Notes: generated by a model from the sequence alone, not told the origin. Counted from the first letter of the stretch, positions 32,442 to 42,824 are shown. The stretch: 64,000 nucleotides of DNA from Okapia johnstoni (GCA_024291935.2 CM044306.1:2428501-2492500); one strand, 5' to 3'. Numbers and translations are program-made.

Positions 32442-32908
32442 TCACAGGATCCCTGAGACAGAGGCCTTCGTGGGTCCGCTTGTATAATACTGTACCTCCC
32501 ACAACACAGGACCTTCATAAAGTGTTTCCACAATGAATTAGTGAAACTTTAAGATGTATGTTCAAAGAAGGAAGCCTGTTTGAGTGGACTTCCCACTTTC
32601 AAAGAAACTGGCCAGAAAGGCAAGGTAATGGGTGAACTGTGTTTGAAAAGATGGAAGTTAGAAGTGAATCTCCCTGTTTGCACAGAAATAATCGCCATGG
32701 TGACTTATTATCATCTTCACATGACCAGATTGGCCATTAGGAGATACTTGCTTGCTAAGAAGGGAGAAGTTATTGAATCCAAATTCTTCATTCCAAAGAT
32801 CAATCAACGTCTAAATCTCAAGAAGACAGTAATCTAACTTCACTGGGCAAATGCTGTTCATTTGCTTTAAAACCAATATTCATGAACAACAAGTTCCCTC
32901 TATATGCT
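32442..32908. other. No gene or repeat recognised
   Basis: An 85-codon plus frame (32580-32837) has no domain and no neighbouring signal. Treated as chance. Confidence 0.5.
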
Positions 32909-33045
32909 CTTTGCTAAGTCCATACAGTCATGTCCAACTTGCTGCAACCTCATGGATGGTAGCCCGCCAGTCTCCTCCGTCCATGGGTTTCTCTAGGCAA
33001 GAATACTGGAGTGGGTTGCCGTGCCCTCCTTCAGGGGATCTTCCC
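32909..33045 (-). mobile_element. Bov-tA SINE, head missing
   Basis: Tail and core ('agtccatacagtcatgtcca', 'actggagtgggttgccgtgc') ending after 'ggggatcttcccc'. The tRNA-derived head is absent, as in a 5'-truncated insertion. Confidence 0.88.
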
Positions 33046-33462
33046 CATTATATGAAATGATGAATTTTATGGCATGTTAATTCCATCTTCATTAAAAAAT
33101 AATGTGTTTTGAAAACTCATATATCCAAACACTTGTGTAAATTGTTCAACTTAACTCTTTTCCTATGTGTTTCAGAATTGTTTGTTCATTAGCCCTCCTT
33201 GTTTTCACACTTACTTTGATTTAATATCTAAGACCACATTTTCTGTCTTCTTCAGATTAGCAATCCTGCTTTTTGTAATCGTGGCTTTGACAGTGGTCTT
33301 TCTCCAGCTTTCCAGTTCCAGTCTTGTTGTTAATTCTAATATAGAAGACTAACTCCCCACCCTAGCAGCTAAGATGCTTTTCCTTACCTGTCTCCAAGGT
33401 TGGCTGGACAGGGGAATTGCGCAGAAAGATTCGATTGGAGGTAGGTAAACTGGGCACTTTGC
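33046..33462. other. No gene or repeat recognised
   Basis: Unassigned AT-rich sequence. Confidence 0.5.
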
Positions 33463-33476
33463 ACAAGTTATACGCT

Positions 33477-33675
33477 TTTTAAAAATGCTTTATATTTATT
33501 TATTTGGCTCTGCTCCATTTTAGTTGTGGCTCTTGGGGTCTTCAATCTTTGTTGTGGCTTGCAGGATCTTGAGCTGTAGCATGTGGGATCTAGTTCCCCA
33601 ACCAGGGATGAAACCCCAGCCCTCTGCCTTGGGAGCAGGGAGTCTTAGTCACTGGACCACCAGGGAAGTCCCTAT
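33477..33675 (-). mobile_element. CHR-type SINE, short form
   Basis: T-rich tail left, 'gcatgtgggatctagttccc', 'caaccagggatgaaacccca', head 'actggaccaccagggaagtc'. The flanks acaagttatacgct (33463-33476) and actagttatatgct (33676-33689) match at 12 of 14. One difference is a C-to-T at CpG. Confidence 0.9.
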
Positions 33676-33702
33676 ACTAGTTATATGCTCCTAAGGCTGA
33701 AC

Positions 33703-33928
33703 CTGGGCGTCGCAGGTGGCGCTAGTGGTAAACAACCTGCCTGCCAATGCAGGAGACAAGACGTAAAAGACCCAGATTCAATCCCTGGGTCGGGAAGATC
33801 CCCTGGAGGAGGGCATGGCAACCCACTCCAGTATTCTTGCCTGGAGAATCCCATGGACAGAGGAGCCTGGTGGGCTATAGTTCACAGGGTCACAGAGAGT
33901 CAGAAATGACTGAAGCGACTTAGCATTC
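33703..33928 (+). mobile_element. Bov-tA SINE
   Basis: Complete copy with the longer head form ('gcaggagacaagacgtaaaa'). Flanked by aaggctgaac (33693-33702) and aaggcttaac (33929-33938). Confidence 0.93.
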
Positions 33929-33938
33929 AAGGCTTAAC

Positions 33939-34239
33939 GTACAAGGAGGTGGGAGGAGGAGTGGACAGTGGAAGAGGGGAAGGACATGACCATGGGCAGG
34001 AATGGAGTGGAAGAGGTATCTGACACCTCTGGGATTGGGACAGAGCAGCAAAGCCGAGTTACATGTTTAGTACCAACTGGCACTGCTTCTTCTCATGTAG
34101 TTTCTCAGAATTTCTACTGGAAGATTATATATTATGACAAAGCGTTGCGTGGCACCTGGCATAAACACTTTATAAATTACAAGGATGGTGCTGGGACTTT
34201 GTGTTTTGTTTTTGCTTCTTGGAGACTCTTGCTTCCAAG
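33939..34239. other. No gene or repeat recognised
   Basis: Short unassigned stretch. A 101-codon frame (33968-34273) runs into the MIR next to it and is treated as chance. Confidence 0.5.
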
Positions 34240-34366
34240 CCGGTTCATGAATCATCCTCATTATCATCTGTGAGAGGTGGGGACTAGCATCGTAGTTTTA
34301 TAAATAAGACCACTGAATGACGAGCAGGATCCCAGGACTTGCTCAAGGTCACACAGTTAATGTGCC
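34240..34366 (-). repeat. MIR SINE fragment
   Basis: 'atcatcctcattatcatctg', 'tagttttataaataagacca' and 'acttgctcaaggtcacacag' match the reverse-complement MIR core. Confidence 0.62.
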
Positions 34367-35117
34367 TTTGGCCTTTTTCTTGGGCTGTGGTTTTGTCCTG
34401 AGACAGCAAATCCTTCTAGATCTGGATAGAAGCTGGGAGGTCACAGAGGGCGATAAAATCTAAGAGAAGCAAAACGGAGATGAGAATTAAGAAGTAGAAG
34501 TGGAGGCAAGGTGGGTGCCAGGAAAATCGAGGTCAGCTGAGGAAACCTCTGAAGAAATAAGGCGGATCCGGACGGGACCAAGACCTATCTTTAGCGATTT
34601 GAATTGGCAGGACTGAGTCTGCAAATCAGCCCAGCAAGAAGAGAGAAGGGCAGGGCACCTTCGATGGATGCCAAAGCCTTGGAGCTTGGATGGGAAAAGC
34701 TGAGACGGTCTAGGTGCCTAAGCAACTGGAAGAAGGCGCCAAGTAGGGCAAATCTCGCAGCAAAGGTATTTGTGTAAATATGTTTTTTACCTCTTGCTGT
34801 GGTGAATTGTCTGGTCGCTTCATCAGGGGGCATGAAGAAATAGACCTGTTGGAGTCAAGCTCATTTACAGGGTGAGGGCTCTTTAAATACTGGTAAATTC
34901 ACTATCAAGGAAGGACAATAGCTTGTAGGGAATGGTCGTCAACCTTGATGACCCCCAAACAGCCAGCAGCTACTTTGTCCTAAAACCAGCTTTCCTTTCT
35001 CCTAAATCCCAATATCACAAAGTCCTCTGAGAGTTGTCAGTTATTATATACTACTGAACAACAGCAGTTATAATATATTACAGATCATCTTTTTGTGTAT
35101 TTATGCTACACCTTCTT
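34367..35117. other. No gene or repeat recognised
   Basis: Unassigned. An 80-codon minus frame (34591-34833) lacks supporting features. Confidence 0.5.
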
Positions 35118-35476
35118 TGTTGTTATTGTTCAGTCGCTAAGTCGTGTCTGACTCTTTGCAAATCCATGGAGTGTAGCCTGCCAGGCTCCTCTGTCCTTCA
35201 CTGTCTCCCAGAGTTTGCACAAACTCATGTCCATTGAGTTGGTGATGCCATCTGGCCACCTCATCCTCTACTGCCCTCTTCTCCTTTTGTCTTCAGTCCT
35301 TCCCGGCATCAGGGTCTTTTCCAACGAGTCAGCTCTTCGCATCAGGTGGCCAAAGCATTGGAGCTTCAGCAGTCCTTCCAATGAATATTTAGGACTGATT
35401 TCCTTTAGGACTGACTGGTTTGATCTCCTTGCTCCCAGGGACTCTCAAAAGTTTTCTCCAACACCACACTGTGAAA
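35118..35476 (-). mobile_element. BovB 3' fragment
   Basis: AAC-class tail (tgttgttattgttcagtcgc) on the left, running back to 'ctccaacaccacactgtgaa'. The 'cttcagcatcag' segment has lost six bases (35366-35374). Confidence 0.9.
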
Positions 35477-36248
35477 GCTGTCTCCCCTACTAGATTATAA
35501 ACTCTTGCCAAGATAGGGGTGTTCCTATGGACACTGCTTGTCCATTGGACCCATTTATCAAATCTTGATTGATTGACCTCTTGCATGAAGCATAGAGATG
35601 ATTCGCACAGATGGGCCCTGTTTGAGCCCGCATGGCCAGCACAGATGGGCAGATACTGTGAAGCGGATACTGAGGTGGGAATTACAGCTCAGGATGTTGA
35701 TAGAGGTGTACACTTGGGATCAACACCAGAGGAGAAAGAAGCAGGAGGCAGATGACGCAGAGGCAGACGCTGAGCTGCAGTGGGCCTGACGACAGCCCAG
35801 GGGACCGCAGAGCTAGAATGATGCTTCGGGGTTTTCTCAGGCTGGGCTGATGCAGACAGAACCTTACTGCTCCATCGGTCAGCTGCTGGACATGGGAAAG
35901 GGTGGGCCGTGGGGGCGGCAGCTGTTTGAAGGGGCTGACTTCTCGGTGACTGAAGAGAGGCCGTTCTTCAGTGAAGGGGGATCTGTGCGCTGCAGCCCGG
36001 AGCCCACTTGTGCTGGGAACTCCAGACAAACGGAAGTGCTCCCTTTAAAGGTAGGGGTTATTTATTTCCTCTGTTGGCAGTACCTCTCTGAGGCCACAGA
36101 TAAGGGTTTCAGTGTCCACTGTTCTGTTCATCATTTCCTGGTTGAGCTCAGTTAAATTGCATTTGTTATGACAGTTTCAGAATTTGCTGTCAGCACCTAG
36201 AAAAGAAACAAGTTTTTGAAAACTCAAACACTGCCTTTGCCGCTATGT
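35477..36248. other. No gene or repeat recognised
   Basis: Several mutually overlapping frames (up to 115 codons) in different frames and strands, none with domain support. Confidence 0.5.
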
Positions 36249-36258
36249 CAGGACACTT

Positions 36259-36464
36259 TCAGGCTTCCTTGGTGCCTCAGTGGTAAAGAATCCACCTGCC
36301 AATGCAGGAGACATGGGTTCCATCCCTGGATCGAGAAGATCCCCTGGAGAAGGAGATGGCAACCCACTCCAGTCTTGCCTGGAAAATCCCATGGGCAGAG
36401 GAGCCTGGAGGGCTGCAGTCCATGGAGTCACAAAGAGTTGGACACAACTGAGGGACTAAGCACA
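36259..36464 (+). mobile_element. Bov-tA SINE
   Basis: Complete copy with a perfect 10-bp duplication, caggacactt, at 36249-36258 and 36465-36474. Confidence 0.95.
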
Positions 36465-36599
36465 CAGGACACTTCCAGACCAGGTCCCCAAGATGCTACC
36501 TGGTCTAAGGAGATGCTGACTGAGATGGGACTTGTACTTGATTGCAATTGTTCCCTTTTTCTAAGATAACTTCAAGTATCAACACATTCTGAACTGAAA

Positions 36600-36906
36600 A
36601 CACAAGCTTGGAACGGACATGTGCACACTGCTATATTTAATGTGGATGGTGAACAAGGACTTACTGCAGAGCACAGGGAACTCTGCTTAATATAATTTAA
36701 CAACCTAAATAGGAAAAGAGTTTGAGAAAAGAAGAGATACATGTATGTGCATCACTGAAGTACCTTGCTGACACCCAAAACTAACACAACATTGTTAATC
36801 AACTCAGCTCTACGCTGATATAAAATAAAAGGTTAAAAAAAAGATACTGAGGTAACTAACAACACTGTAAAGCAACTATACTCCAATTTTAAAAATGTTT
36901 AAAAAA
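36600..36906 (+). mobile_element. L1 3' end
   Basis: Sense artiodactyl L1 3' UTR: 'gtgaacaaggacttactgca', 'gcacagggaactctgcttaa', 'acccaaaactaacacaacat', 'caactcagctctacgctgat', then A-rich ends at 36834-36845 and 36893-36906. A second tail-like piece (36862-36906, 'gcaactatactccaatttta') suggests a partial duplication of the L1 terminus. Confidence 0.8.
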
Positions 36907-37030
36907 AGATGAAGAAAGAGGGGGTGGGTAGAGAGAAACCATCTGCTGGTACCCTTTGCTCGGTTCTTCAGAGGAATCACCTTCTCTTACAGATGTGGCT
37001 AAAGTCATAGCACAAGCTGCGAAGTGAGCC

Positions 37031-37237
37031 GAGTCCCAGGTGGCCCTAGTGGTAAAGATCTGCCTGCAGTGCAGGAGATGTGAGATACACGGGTTCCATC
37101 CCTGGGTCAGCACGATCCCCCGGAGGAGGGCACAGCAACCCACCCCAGTGTGCTTGCCTGGAGAATCCCATGGACAGAGGAGCCTGGCGGGCTACAGTCC
37201 ATGGGGTCACAGAGAGTCAGACGTGAATGAAGCGCCT

Positions 37238-37240
<3 letters not shown>
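37031..37240 (+). mobile_element. Bov-tA SINE
   Basis: Complete copy: 'gagtcccaggtggccctagt' to 'gtgaatgaagcgccttaa'. The 3' tail continues directly into an AC microsatellite. Confidence 0.92.

Positions 37241-37270
<30 letters not shown>
37241..37270. repeat. AC microsatellite at a SINE tail
   Basis: Fifteen CA units immediately after the SINE tail, so probably grown from it. Confidence 0.95.
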
Positions 37271-37273
<3 letters not shown>

Positions 37274-37370
37274 TGGCTTGGATGGGAAAAGCTAGTGAAA
37301 GAAGAGGAGGTGTCCCTGGTGGGCGCTTGGTGCTTCCCTGCGAACAGGTGACAGGGAAATGGCAGGGCCA

Positions 37371-37570
37371 GAGCTTCCGCTGTGCAGAGACCAGCGGATC
37401 GCACACCTGCTCCTGCCCGGGGGCCTCTGCCAGGCCCCGCAGGGCGGCTGCAGGCTCTCAGCTCCTGGCCGCTGCTCTGAGCTCCGCCCGTCCTCCAGGA
37501 AGGAGCCCCTCCCAAGGCAAGTTCAGCCGGGTTCCTTGGCAGCGAAGTCTACACGGACCCCGCAGGGAGT
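37371..37570. other. Short GC-rich patch
   Basis: By hand count, 37381-37560 is about 69 percent G+C with 11-12 CpG and an observed/expected ratio near 0.5. That is just under the usual CpG-island thresholds and short. It is the most GC- and CpG-rich patch I noticed. No exon or promoter element is identified. Confidence 0.4.
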
Positions 37571-38125
37571 GGTGGAGAAAAGTGAGTTTGACATGCTTGG
37601 AAATATTTAGATCTGGGATGTAAACTGCAAGGAAAATATTTACTCTGTTTGTTTTCATACGACAGAGATCTGGATCCAGAGAATCTTCAGAGAAGCTTGA
37701 ACGGCTCCTGCCAAGATACCGATGTAACAATCTGGTCAGTGACAAAGGGCATCCTGTTTGAGGAGCCTGAGTTTAAAGAGCGTGTTTCCAGGGTACTGAC
37801 ATGTCTGTCTCGTCGCTTTACAGGACTGTTTTCTTTAATCTATGAATCTGGGGTTTGGTGTCTGCGTTTGGACAGAATCAAAATGCTTTCCTTTGATAGA
37901 AAGCAAGCAAGCAAGCACATCCTATGTGGCTGAAGAGCCTGCTTACCAAGCCCAGGCAACCCAGGGCCACCTGACTCTTCGGAAGACAGCTCTTCATAGG
38001 AGTCACGTGTGCTCATGGCCCACGGTGAAAGTCCCCGTGCATGTAGCAGCCTGCAGTTGAGACACACTGCATAGTGCTACGGAACATTCTAACGTATACT
38101 TGCTCAGTAGATTTTAACCAGGAAT
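37571..38125. other. No gene or repeat recognised
   Basis: A 94-codon frame (37649-37933) starts after a pyrimidine-rich stretch and an AG, but the frame choice is ambiguous and I recognise no protein. Confidence 0.45.
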
Positions 38126-38138
38126 TATGATAAAAGAG

Positions 38139-38355
38139 GGCTTCCCAGGTGGCGCTAGTGGTAAAGAACCTGCCTGCCAATGCATGAGATGCAAGAGAGG
38201 TGGGTTCGAACCCTGGGTGGGGAAGATCCCCTGGAGGAGGGCCTGGCAACCCGCTCCAGTATTCTTGCCTGGAGAATCCCATGGACAGAGGAGCCTGGCG
38301 GGCTACAGACCATGGGTCACAAAGAGTCGGACACGACTGAAGCGACTTAGCTCAC
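38139..38355 (+). mobile_element. Bov-tA SINE
   Basis: Complete copy with a perfect 13-bp duplication, tatgataaaagag, at 38126-38138 and 38356-38368. Confidence 0.97.
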
Positions 38356-38368
38356 TATGATAAAAGAG

Positions 38369-39008
38369 AAGCCTTTGTACACGTGATGGGAAAGCTTGCC
38401 TGTTCTGAGGTTTTGTCTTCCATGGAGAGATTTGATCTTGTAGGACCCAGCCTGACTTCTCTAGCATTTCCTGGTCACATTAGTTGACAGCAGAATGGGG
38501 AAGTTACTTGTAAAGGGAAGTTTTAGAAAATCTCAGTTACAAGCACACTGTATGCAAGGACCTACTGGGAGGAGAAGCGTGCCAAAAATCAGGCTGGCAT
38601 CTGAATGTTCCCTACATGAGTCTGTAAGAGATTGACTGGGACATCTTCCTGCCTTCAGATAACGTACCAGGCAGAGGCAATTTTAACCATTTTCTGCTCT
38701 CAGAAAAGCAGATTCTGTGATCTCTTACAGTTTCCTGTCCCACCATCTAATTACTTCCCTGCTTTGGCAATTTTTCTTTCGATCAAGCCCGTCTGGCTGC
38801 ACGGCCTAGCCAACTCCTTGTTTAATTGATGTGGAGAACAAGCAGCTGCTTCGCAATTGTTGGTCACAGTTGTATTTCGATTCTCTCTTGACAGCTGTGA
38901 AACAGAGGTCCTGTTCGGAATCTTGTAACAGTCAACTAAAAGCCGAGGGCCAGTTTTCCTCTCTTTGGTGATAGAGACTCACTTTCTGCTTCCTTTTCAG
39001 GACACTTA
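38369..39008. other. No gene or repeat recognised
   Basis: Unassigned sequence. Confidence 0.5.
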
Positions 39009-39127
39009 ATGGCAACCCACTCCAGTATCCTTGCCTGGAAAATCTCATGGACAGAAGAGCCTGGTGGGCTGCAGTCCATGGAGTCGCAAAGAGTTGGGCA
39101 CGACTGAGCGACTAAGCTTACTTACTT
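39009..39127 (+). mobile_element. Bov-tA SINE, head missing
   Basis: Starts at 'aatggcaacccactccagta' and runs to the tail 'gagcgactaagcttacttac'. The head is lost. The next SINE's target duplication begins right after this tail. Confidence 0.9.
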
Positions 39128-39139
39128 ACCCTTTCTGTG

Positions 39140-39342
39140 GGCTTCCCCGGTGGCTCAAATGGTAAAGAATGTGTTGGCAATGTGGGAGACCCAGGTTCAA
39201 TCCCTGAGTCAGGAAGATCCCCTCGAGAAGGAAATGGCAACCCATTCCAATATTCTTGCCTGGAGAATCCCATGGGCAGAGAAGCCTGGTGGGCTACAGT
39301 CCATGGGGTCACAAAGAGTCAGACACTAATCCTTTCACTTTG
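39140..39342 (+). mobile_element. Bov-tA SINE
   Basis: Complete copy with a perfect 12-bp duplication, accctttctgtg, at 39128-39139 and 39343-39354. It inserted at the 3' edge of the older headless copy. Confidence 0.96.
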
Positions 39343-39354
39343 ACCCTTTCTGTG

Positions 39355-39873
39355 TCCCCTTTGACTATCCTCACTGTACCAGTAGTTCCAACTAAATCTG
39401 ATGTCTGCTGATGAAACTTCAAATATTTAATATCCTCTGGTCCATTTCTCCCTGAGTCAAAAGAGAAAGTTATTACACTTCTTACCTCTCGACAATGAAA
39501 TGAAGAAAGGAATTTAATACCCAAGCAGTTATTCTGATATAGCCCACTTTTTCCCATATTTCTTCTTAGTTGCGTATTAGTCATAAGAACATCTACAATG
39601 GGAAAAATTGAAGCATGCAAAGGAATTACATTTATTAATGAACTAATTTGCATAAAAATGAAAGTATAAATGTATTTGATTGTATCAGCTTAGAACACAG
39701 GGATAGGAAAGATGAATTATTCTAAATCCAGTTCCTTTTATTTTGGAGAAAGAAAACCAAGCTATAGAGGTAAAATAATTTTTTGAGTCAGATAGCTAGT
39801 CTCTAGTGTAGCTCAGACTGATCCATAGTGAACATCATTTTTGCCCACCTTCTATTGACCAGCTAAGTCCTAG
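39355..39873. other. No gene or repeat recognised
   Basis: AT-rich unassigned sequence. Confidence 0.5.
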
Positions 39874-40094
39874 GCACGTATGCTAAGTCACTTCAGTCGT
39901 GTCCAGTTCTTTGCAAACCTATGGACTGTTGCCCACCAGGTTCCTCTGTTCATGGGATTCTTCAGGCAAAAATACTGGAGTGGGTTGCCATTCCCTTCTC
40001 TAGGGGATCCTCCCGACCCAGGGATCGAAACCGTGTCTCTTGCTTCTCCTGCATTTCAGTTGGATTCTTTACTGCTGAGCCACCAGGAAAGCCC
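39874..40094 (-). mobile_element. Bov-tA SINE
   Basis: Complete minus copy ('taagtcacttcagtcgtgtc' to 'gccaccaggaaagccc'). First of three same-direction copies in a row. Confidence 0.93.
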
Positions 40095-40109
40095 AGTTAA
40101 ATCTTATAG

Positions 40110-40290
40110 TGGTTTAATCACTAAGTCATGTTTGACTCTTTGGGACCCCATGGACTGTAGCCCACCAGGCTCCCCATGGGATTTCCCAAGCAAGAATACT
40201 GGAGAGTGTTGCCATTTCCTTCTCCAGGGGATCTTCCTAGGGATTGAACCCAGGTCTCCTGCATTGCAGGCAGATTCTTTGCCAGCTGAG
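40110..40290 (-). mobile_element. Bov-tA SINE, end of head missing
   Basis: Minus copy ('cactaagtcatgtttgactc' to 'gccagctgagc'). The last bases of the head (plus-side 'accagggaagccc') are missing where the third SINE begins. The core has a small deletion ('ccaggctccccatggg'). Confidence 0.92.
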
Positions 40291-40293
40291 CTG

Positions 40294-40503
40294 TGAAAGT
40301 GAAAGTGAAGTCGCTCAGTCGTGTCTGACTCTTTGCGACCCCATAGACTGTAGCCTACCAGGCTCCTCAGTCCATGGAATTTTCCAGGCAAAAGTACTGG
40401 AGTGGGTTGCCATTTCCTCTAGGGATCTTCCCGACCCAGGGATTGAACCTGGGTCTCTCGCATTGTGGGCAGACACATTACTGTCTGAGCTACCAGGGAA
40501 GCC
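40294..40503 (-). mobile_element. Bov-tA SINE
   Basis: Complete minus copy. The tail side reads gaaagtgaaagtgaagtcgc, the longer AAGTG-type tail, and the head ends 'taccagggaagcc'. It abuts the previous copy's broken head, so it probably inserted into it. Confidence 0.93.
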
Positions 40504-40816
40504 AAGGGTGAAAGGACGTGTATTCTGGTATGTTTCCAATGGGAAGAGATGTGGAATCTGTTACGTGTGTGCCATCTCCATCACCAGCGGGTGCAGAGTT
40601 GAGTACACTGTTCACCGAAAACCAGCTGCACTTGGTTACGCAGTGTTGCTTAGGGGGAACCATTACCGACAGTTATTGAATATTTAGCAGCAAAAGCCCT
40701 GTTAATAGAATAATATTCATATACAAGTGATTTTAAAATCTCAAGGTGTTCAAAGCATCATAGATCAGAAGTCATTTATTGACACAATATTATTGATATA
40801 TTATTGTATATATATT
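40504..40816. other. No gene or repeat recognised
   Basis: Unassigned, AT-rich before the next element. Confidence 0.5.
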
Positions 40817-40822
40817 ATTGAT

Positions 40823-41102
40823 ATGGGCTTCCCTGGTGGCTCAGATGATAAAGAATCTGCCTGCAATGTAGGAGACCTGGGCTCAGTCCCTGAGTTGGGA
40901 AGATCTCCTGGAGAAGGGAAAGCCTACCCACTCAGTATTCTTGAGGGCAGGAGGAGAAGGGGGTGATTGTTGGATGGCATCATGATTCAATGAACATGAG
41001 TTGAGCAGACTCCAAGAGATGATGAAGGACAGGAAAGCCTGCTGGGCTACAGTTCATGGGGTCACAAAGAGTTGGATACAACTTAGCAACTGAACAACAA
41101 CA
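40823..41102 (+). mobile_element. Chimeric element: Bov-tA head joined to long BovB 3' end
   Basis: 40823-40943 is a standard Bov-tA head and linker (gggcttccctggtggctcag ... cagtattctt). Instead of the usual 'gcctggagaatccc' core, it continues as BovB 3' sequence (gagggcaggaggagaagggg to an AAC-class tail ending 41102), about 160 bp. attgat at 40817-40822 and 41103-41108 flanks the whole unit, suggesting one insertion. Confidence 0.85.
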
Positions 41103-41108
41103 ATTGAT

Positions 41109-41217
41109 GTACTTATGATAATATCTGGTAATCAGACATTGTATTAAGTGCTAGACCAATGGAGATCAATAAGATACATTCTCATCCTTGAAAAGCTCTC
41201 AGTATTTAGAGGAGGCA
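41109..41217. other. Spacer, nothing recognised
   Basis: Unassigned AT-rich sequence between two retro-insertions. Confidence 0.5.
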
Positions 41218-41226
41218 GACGTGTAC

Positions 41227-41523
41227 CTAAAAGAGATCAATCCTGGATGTTCATTGGAAGGACTGATGTTGAAGCTGAAACTCCAATACTTTGGCCACCT
41301 GATGCAAAGAGTTGACTCACTGGAAAAGACCCTAATGCTAGGTGGGATTGGGGGCAGGAGGAGAAGGGGATGACAGAGGATGAGATGGTTGGATGGCATC
41401 ACCGACTCGATGGACATGGGTTTGGGTAGACTCCGGGAGTTGGTGATGGACAGGGAGGCCTGGCGTGCTGCAATTCATGGGGTCGCAAAGAGTCGGACAT
41501 GACTGACTGAACTGAACTGAACT
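41227..41523 (+). mobile_element. BovB 3' fragment, young
   Basis: Short 5'-truncated copy ending in an ACTGA-class tail. gacgtgtac (41218-41226) and gacatgtac (41524-41532) flank it, the one difference being a CpG-type change. A TGA sits at the conserved codon after RRRRG (41371-41373), and the frame reopens afterwards. Confidence 0.93.
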
Positions 41524-41532
41524 GACATGTAC

Positions 41533-41651
41533 ACATGTAACTAAAATACAACCCTTTTTTCTATAATAAAATTATATACATTTGGGGTTAGCATATACAC
41601 ACTACTATATATAAAATAAATAAACAGCAAGGACCTGTTGTAAAGCTCAGG
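41533..41651 (+). mobile_element. L1 3' end, left part
   Basis: 'ggttagcatatacacactac', 'taaataaacagcaaggacct' and 'gtaaagctcagg' are artiodactyl L1 3' UTR. It is interrupted here and resumes at 42070. The portion before about 41586 is less certain. Confidence 0.75.
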
Positions 41652-42069
41652 ATCGTTGTTTTTAAGTTGCTAACTCATGTCCCTGATGATGGGAAAGATT
41701 GAGGGCAGAAAGAAAAGGGGGCAATAGAGGATGAGGTGGTTGAATGGCATCATTGACTCAATGGACATGAGTTTGCACAAACTCTGGAAGATGGTGAAGG
41801 ACAGGGAAGCCTGGAGTGCTGCAGTCCATGGGGCCACAAAAAGTTGGACATGACTTAGTGACTGAAAAACAACAAAGTTGTGTCCGACTCTTTTGTGACC
41901 CCATGGACTATGATCCTCCAGGCTCCCTGTCCATGTGATTTCCCAGGCAAGAATACTAGAGTGGGTTGCATTTCCTTCTCCAGGGTATCTTCCCAACCCA
42001 GGGATCAAACCTGGGTCTCCTGCATTGGCAGGGGCTTCTTTATCACTGAGCCACCAAGGAAGCCCATAT
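41652..42069 (-). mobile_element. Bov-tA SINE, split by a BovB fragment
   Basis: Minus SINE whose tail start (41654-41682) is separated from the remainder (41875-42069) by a BovB insertion. agctcagg at 41644-41651 and 42070-42077 brackets the whole unit within the L1 3' end. Confidence 0.88.
41683..41874 (+). mobile_element. BovB 3' fragment nested in a SINE
   Basis: Sense BovB from 'ctgatgatgggaaagattga' to the AAC-class tail 'gactgaaaaacaaca'. aactcatgtcc (41672-41682) and aagttgtgtcc (41875-41885) match at 8 of 11 and coincide with one SINE segment present twice. Confidence 0.88.
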
Positions 42070-42238
42070 AGCTCAGGGAGCTATATTCAATATCTTGTAA
42101 AAACCTGTAATGGAAAAGAATCTATCTATATTATCTTTCTATATGTCATCCATCTATAACTGAATCACTTTTCTGTGCACCTGAAACCCATACAGCACTG
42201 TAAATTAACTGCACTTCAATGAAAAACGGCTTAAAAAA
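42070..42238 (+). mobile_element. L1 3' end, right part
   Basis: Continuation: 'gggagctatattcaatatct', 'cctgtaatggaaaagaatct', 'ataactgaatcacttttctg', 'cacctgaaacccatacagca', 'ttaactgcacttcaatgaaa', ending in an A-rich tail. Confidence 0.85.
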
Positions 42239-42249
42239 GGATATGTGTG

Positions 42250-42471
42250 CTGTGTATTCTAAGTTGCTTCAGTCGTGTCTGACTCTCTGTGACCCCGTGG
42301 ACTGTAGCCCGCCAGGCTTCTTTGTCCATGGAATCCTCCAGGCAAGAACACTGGTGTGGGTTGCCATTCCCTTCTCCAGGGGATCTTCCTGACCCAGGGA
42401 TGGAAATGGGTCTCCTGCATCTCCTGCATTGGCAGGGAGATTCTTTACCACTGGCGCCACCTGGGAAGCCT
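42250..42471 (-). mobile_element. Bov-tA SINE
   Basis: Complete minus copy inserted just past the L1 tail. atatgtgtg (42241-42249) and atatgtatg (42472-42480) flank it with one mismatch. Confidence 0.92.
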
Positions 42472-42478
42472 ATATGTA

Positions 42479-42546
<68 letters not shown>
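42472..42546. repeat. TG/TA microsatellite
   Basis: Starts with TATG/TG units and continues as over 25 TA units. Confidence 0.95.
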
Positions 42547-42549
<3 letters not shown>

Positions 42550-42736
42550 TAGATAGAATAGAGACAAAGACAAAAATGAAGAATGAATATCCAGAATCTT
42601 TCTCAATATTGGAATCCATTATAGGGCTATTAAAATTCAAGCAATTGCTTTTGATGAACTCTTGGCTCAATGTGACTTATTACTTATATTATTTTCTGTA
42701 TTATTTCTATCATTCATAAATAAATTTTTATAATAC

Positions 42737-42824
42737 CCACTCCAAGTTCCTCTGTCAAGTTCCCCTGTCCATGGGATTCTCCAGGCAAGAATACTGGAGT
42801 GGGTTGCCGTTTCCTTCTGCAGGG
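42737..42824 (-). mobile_element. Bov-tA core fragment
   Basis: Only the middle ('caagttcctctgtcaagttc' to 'gggttgccgtttccttctgc') remains, with both ends gone. There is a small duplication of 'aagttcc' at the left. Confidence 0.85.

Noticed and set aside
37649..37933. Exon-like segment after a pyrimidine-rich stretch and cag
   Set aside because: Two frames are equally open across the putative exon, the donor-like gtcagt is weak, and I recognise no protein family.
42472..42546. Open frames of Tyr/Ile repeats
   Set aside because: Translation of the TA microsatellite only.
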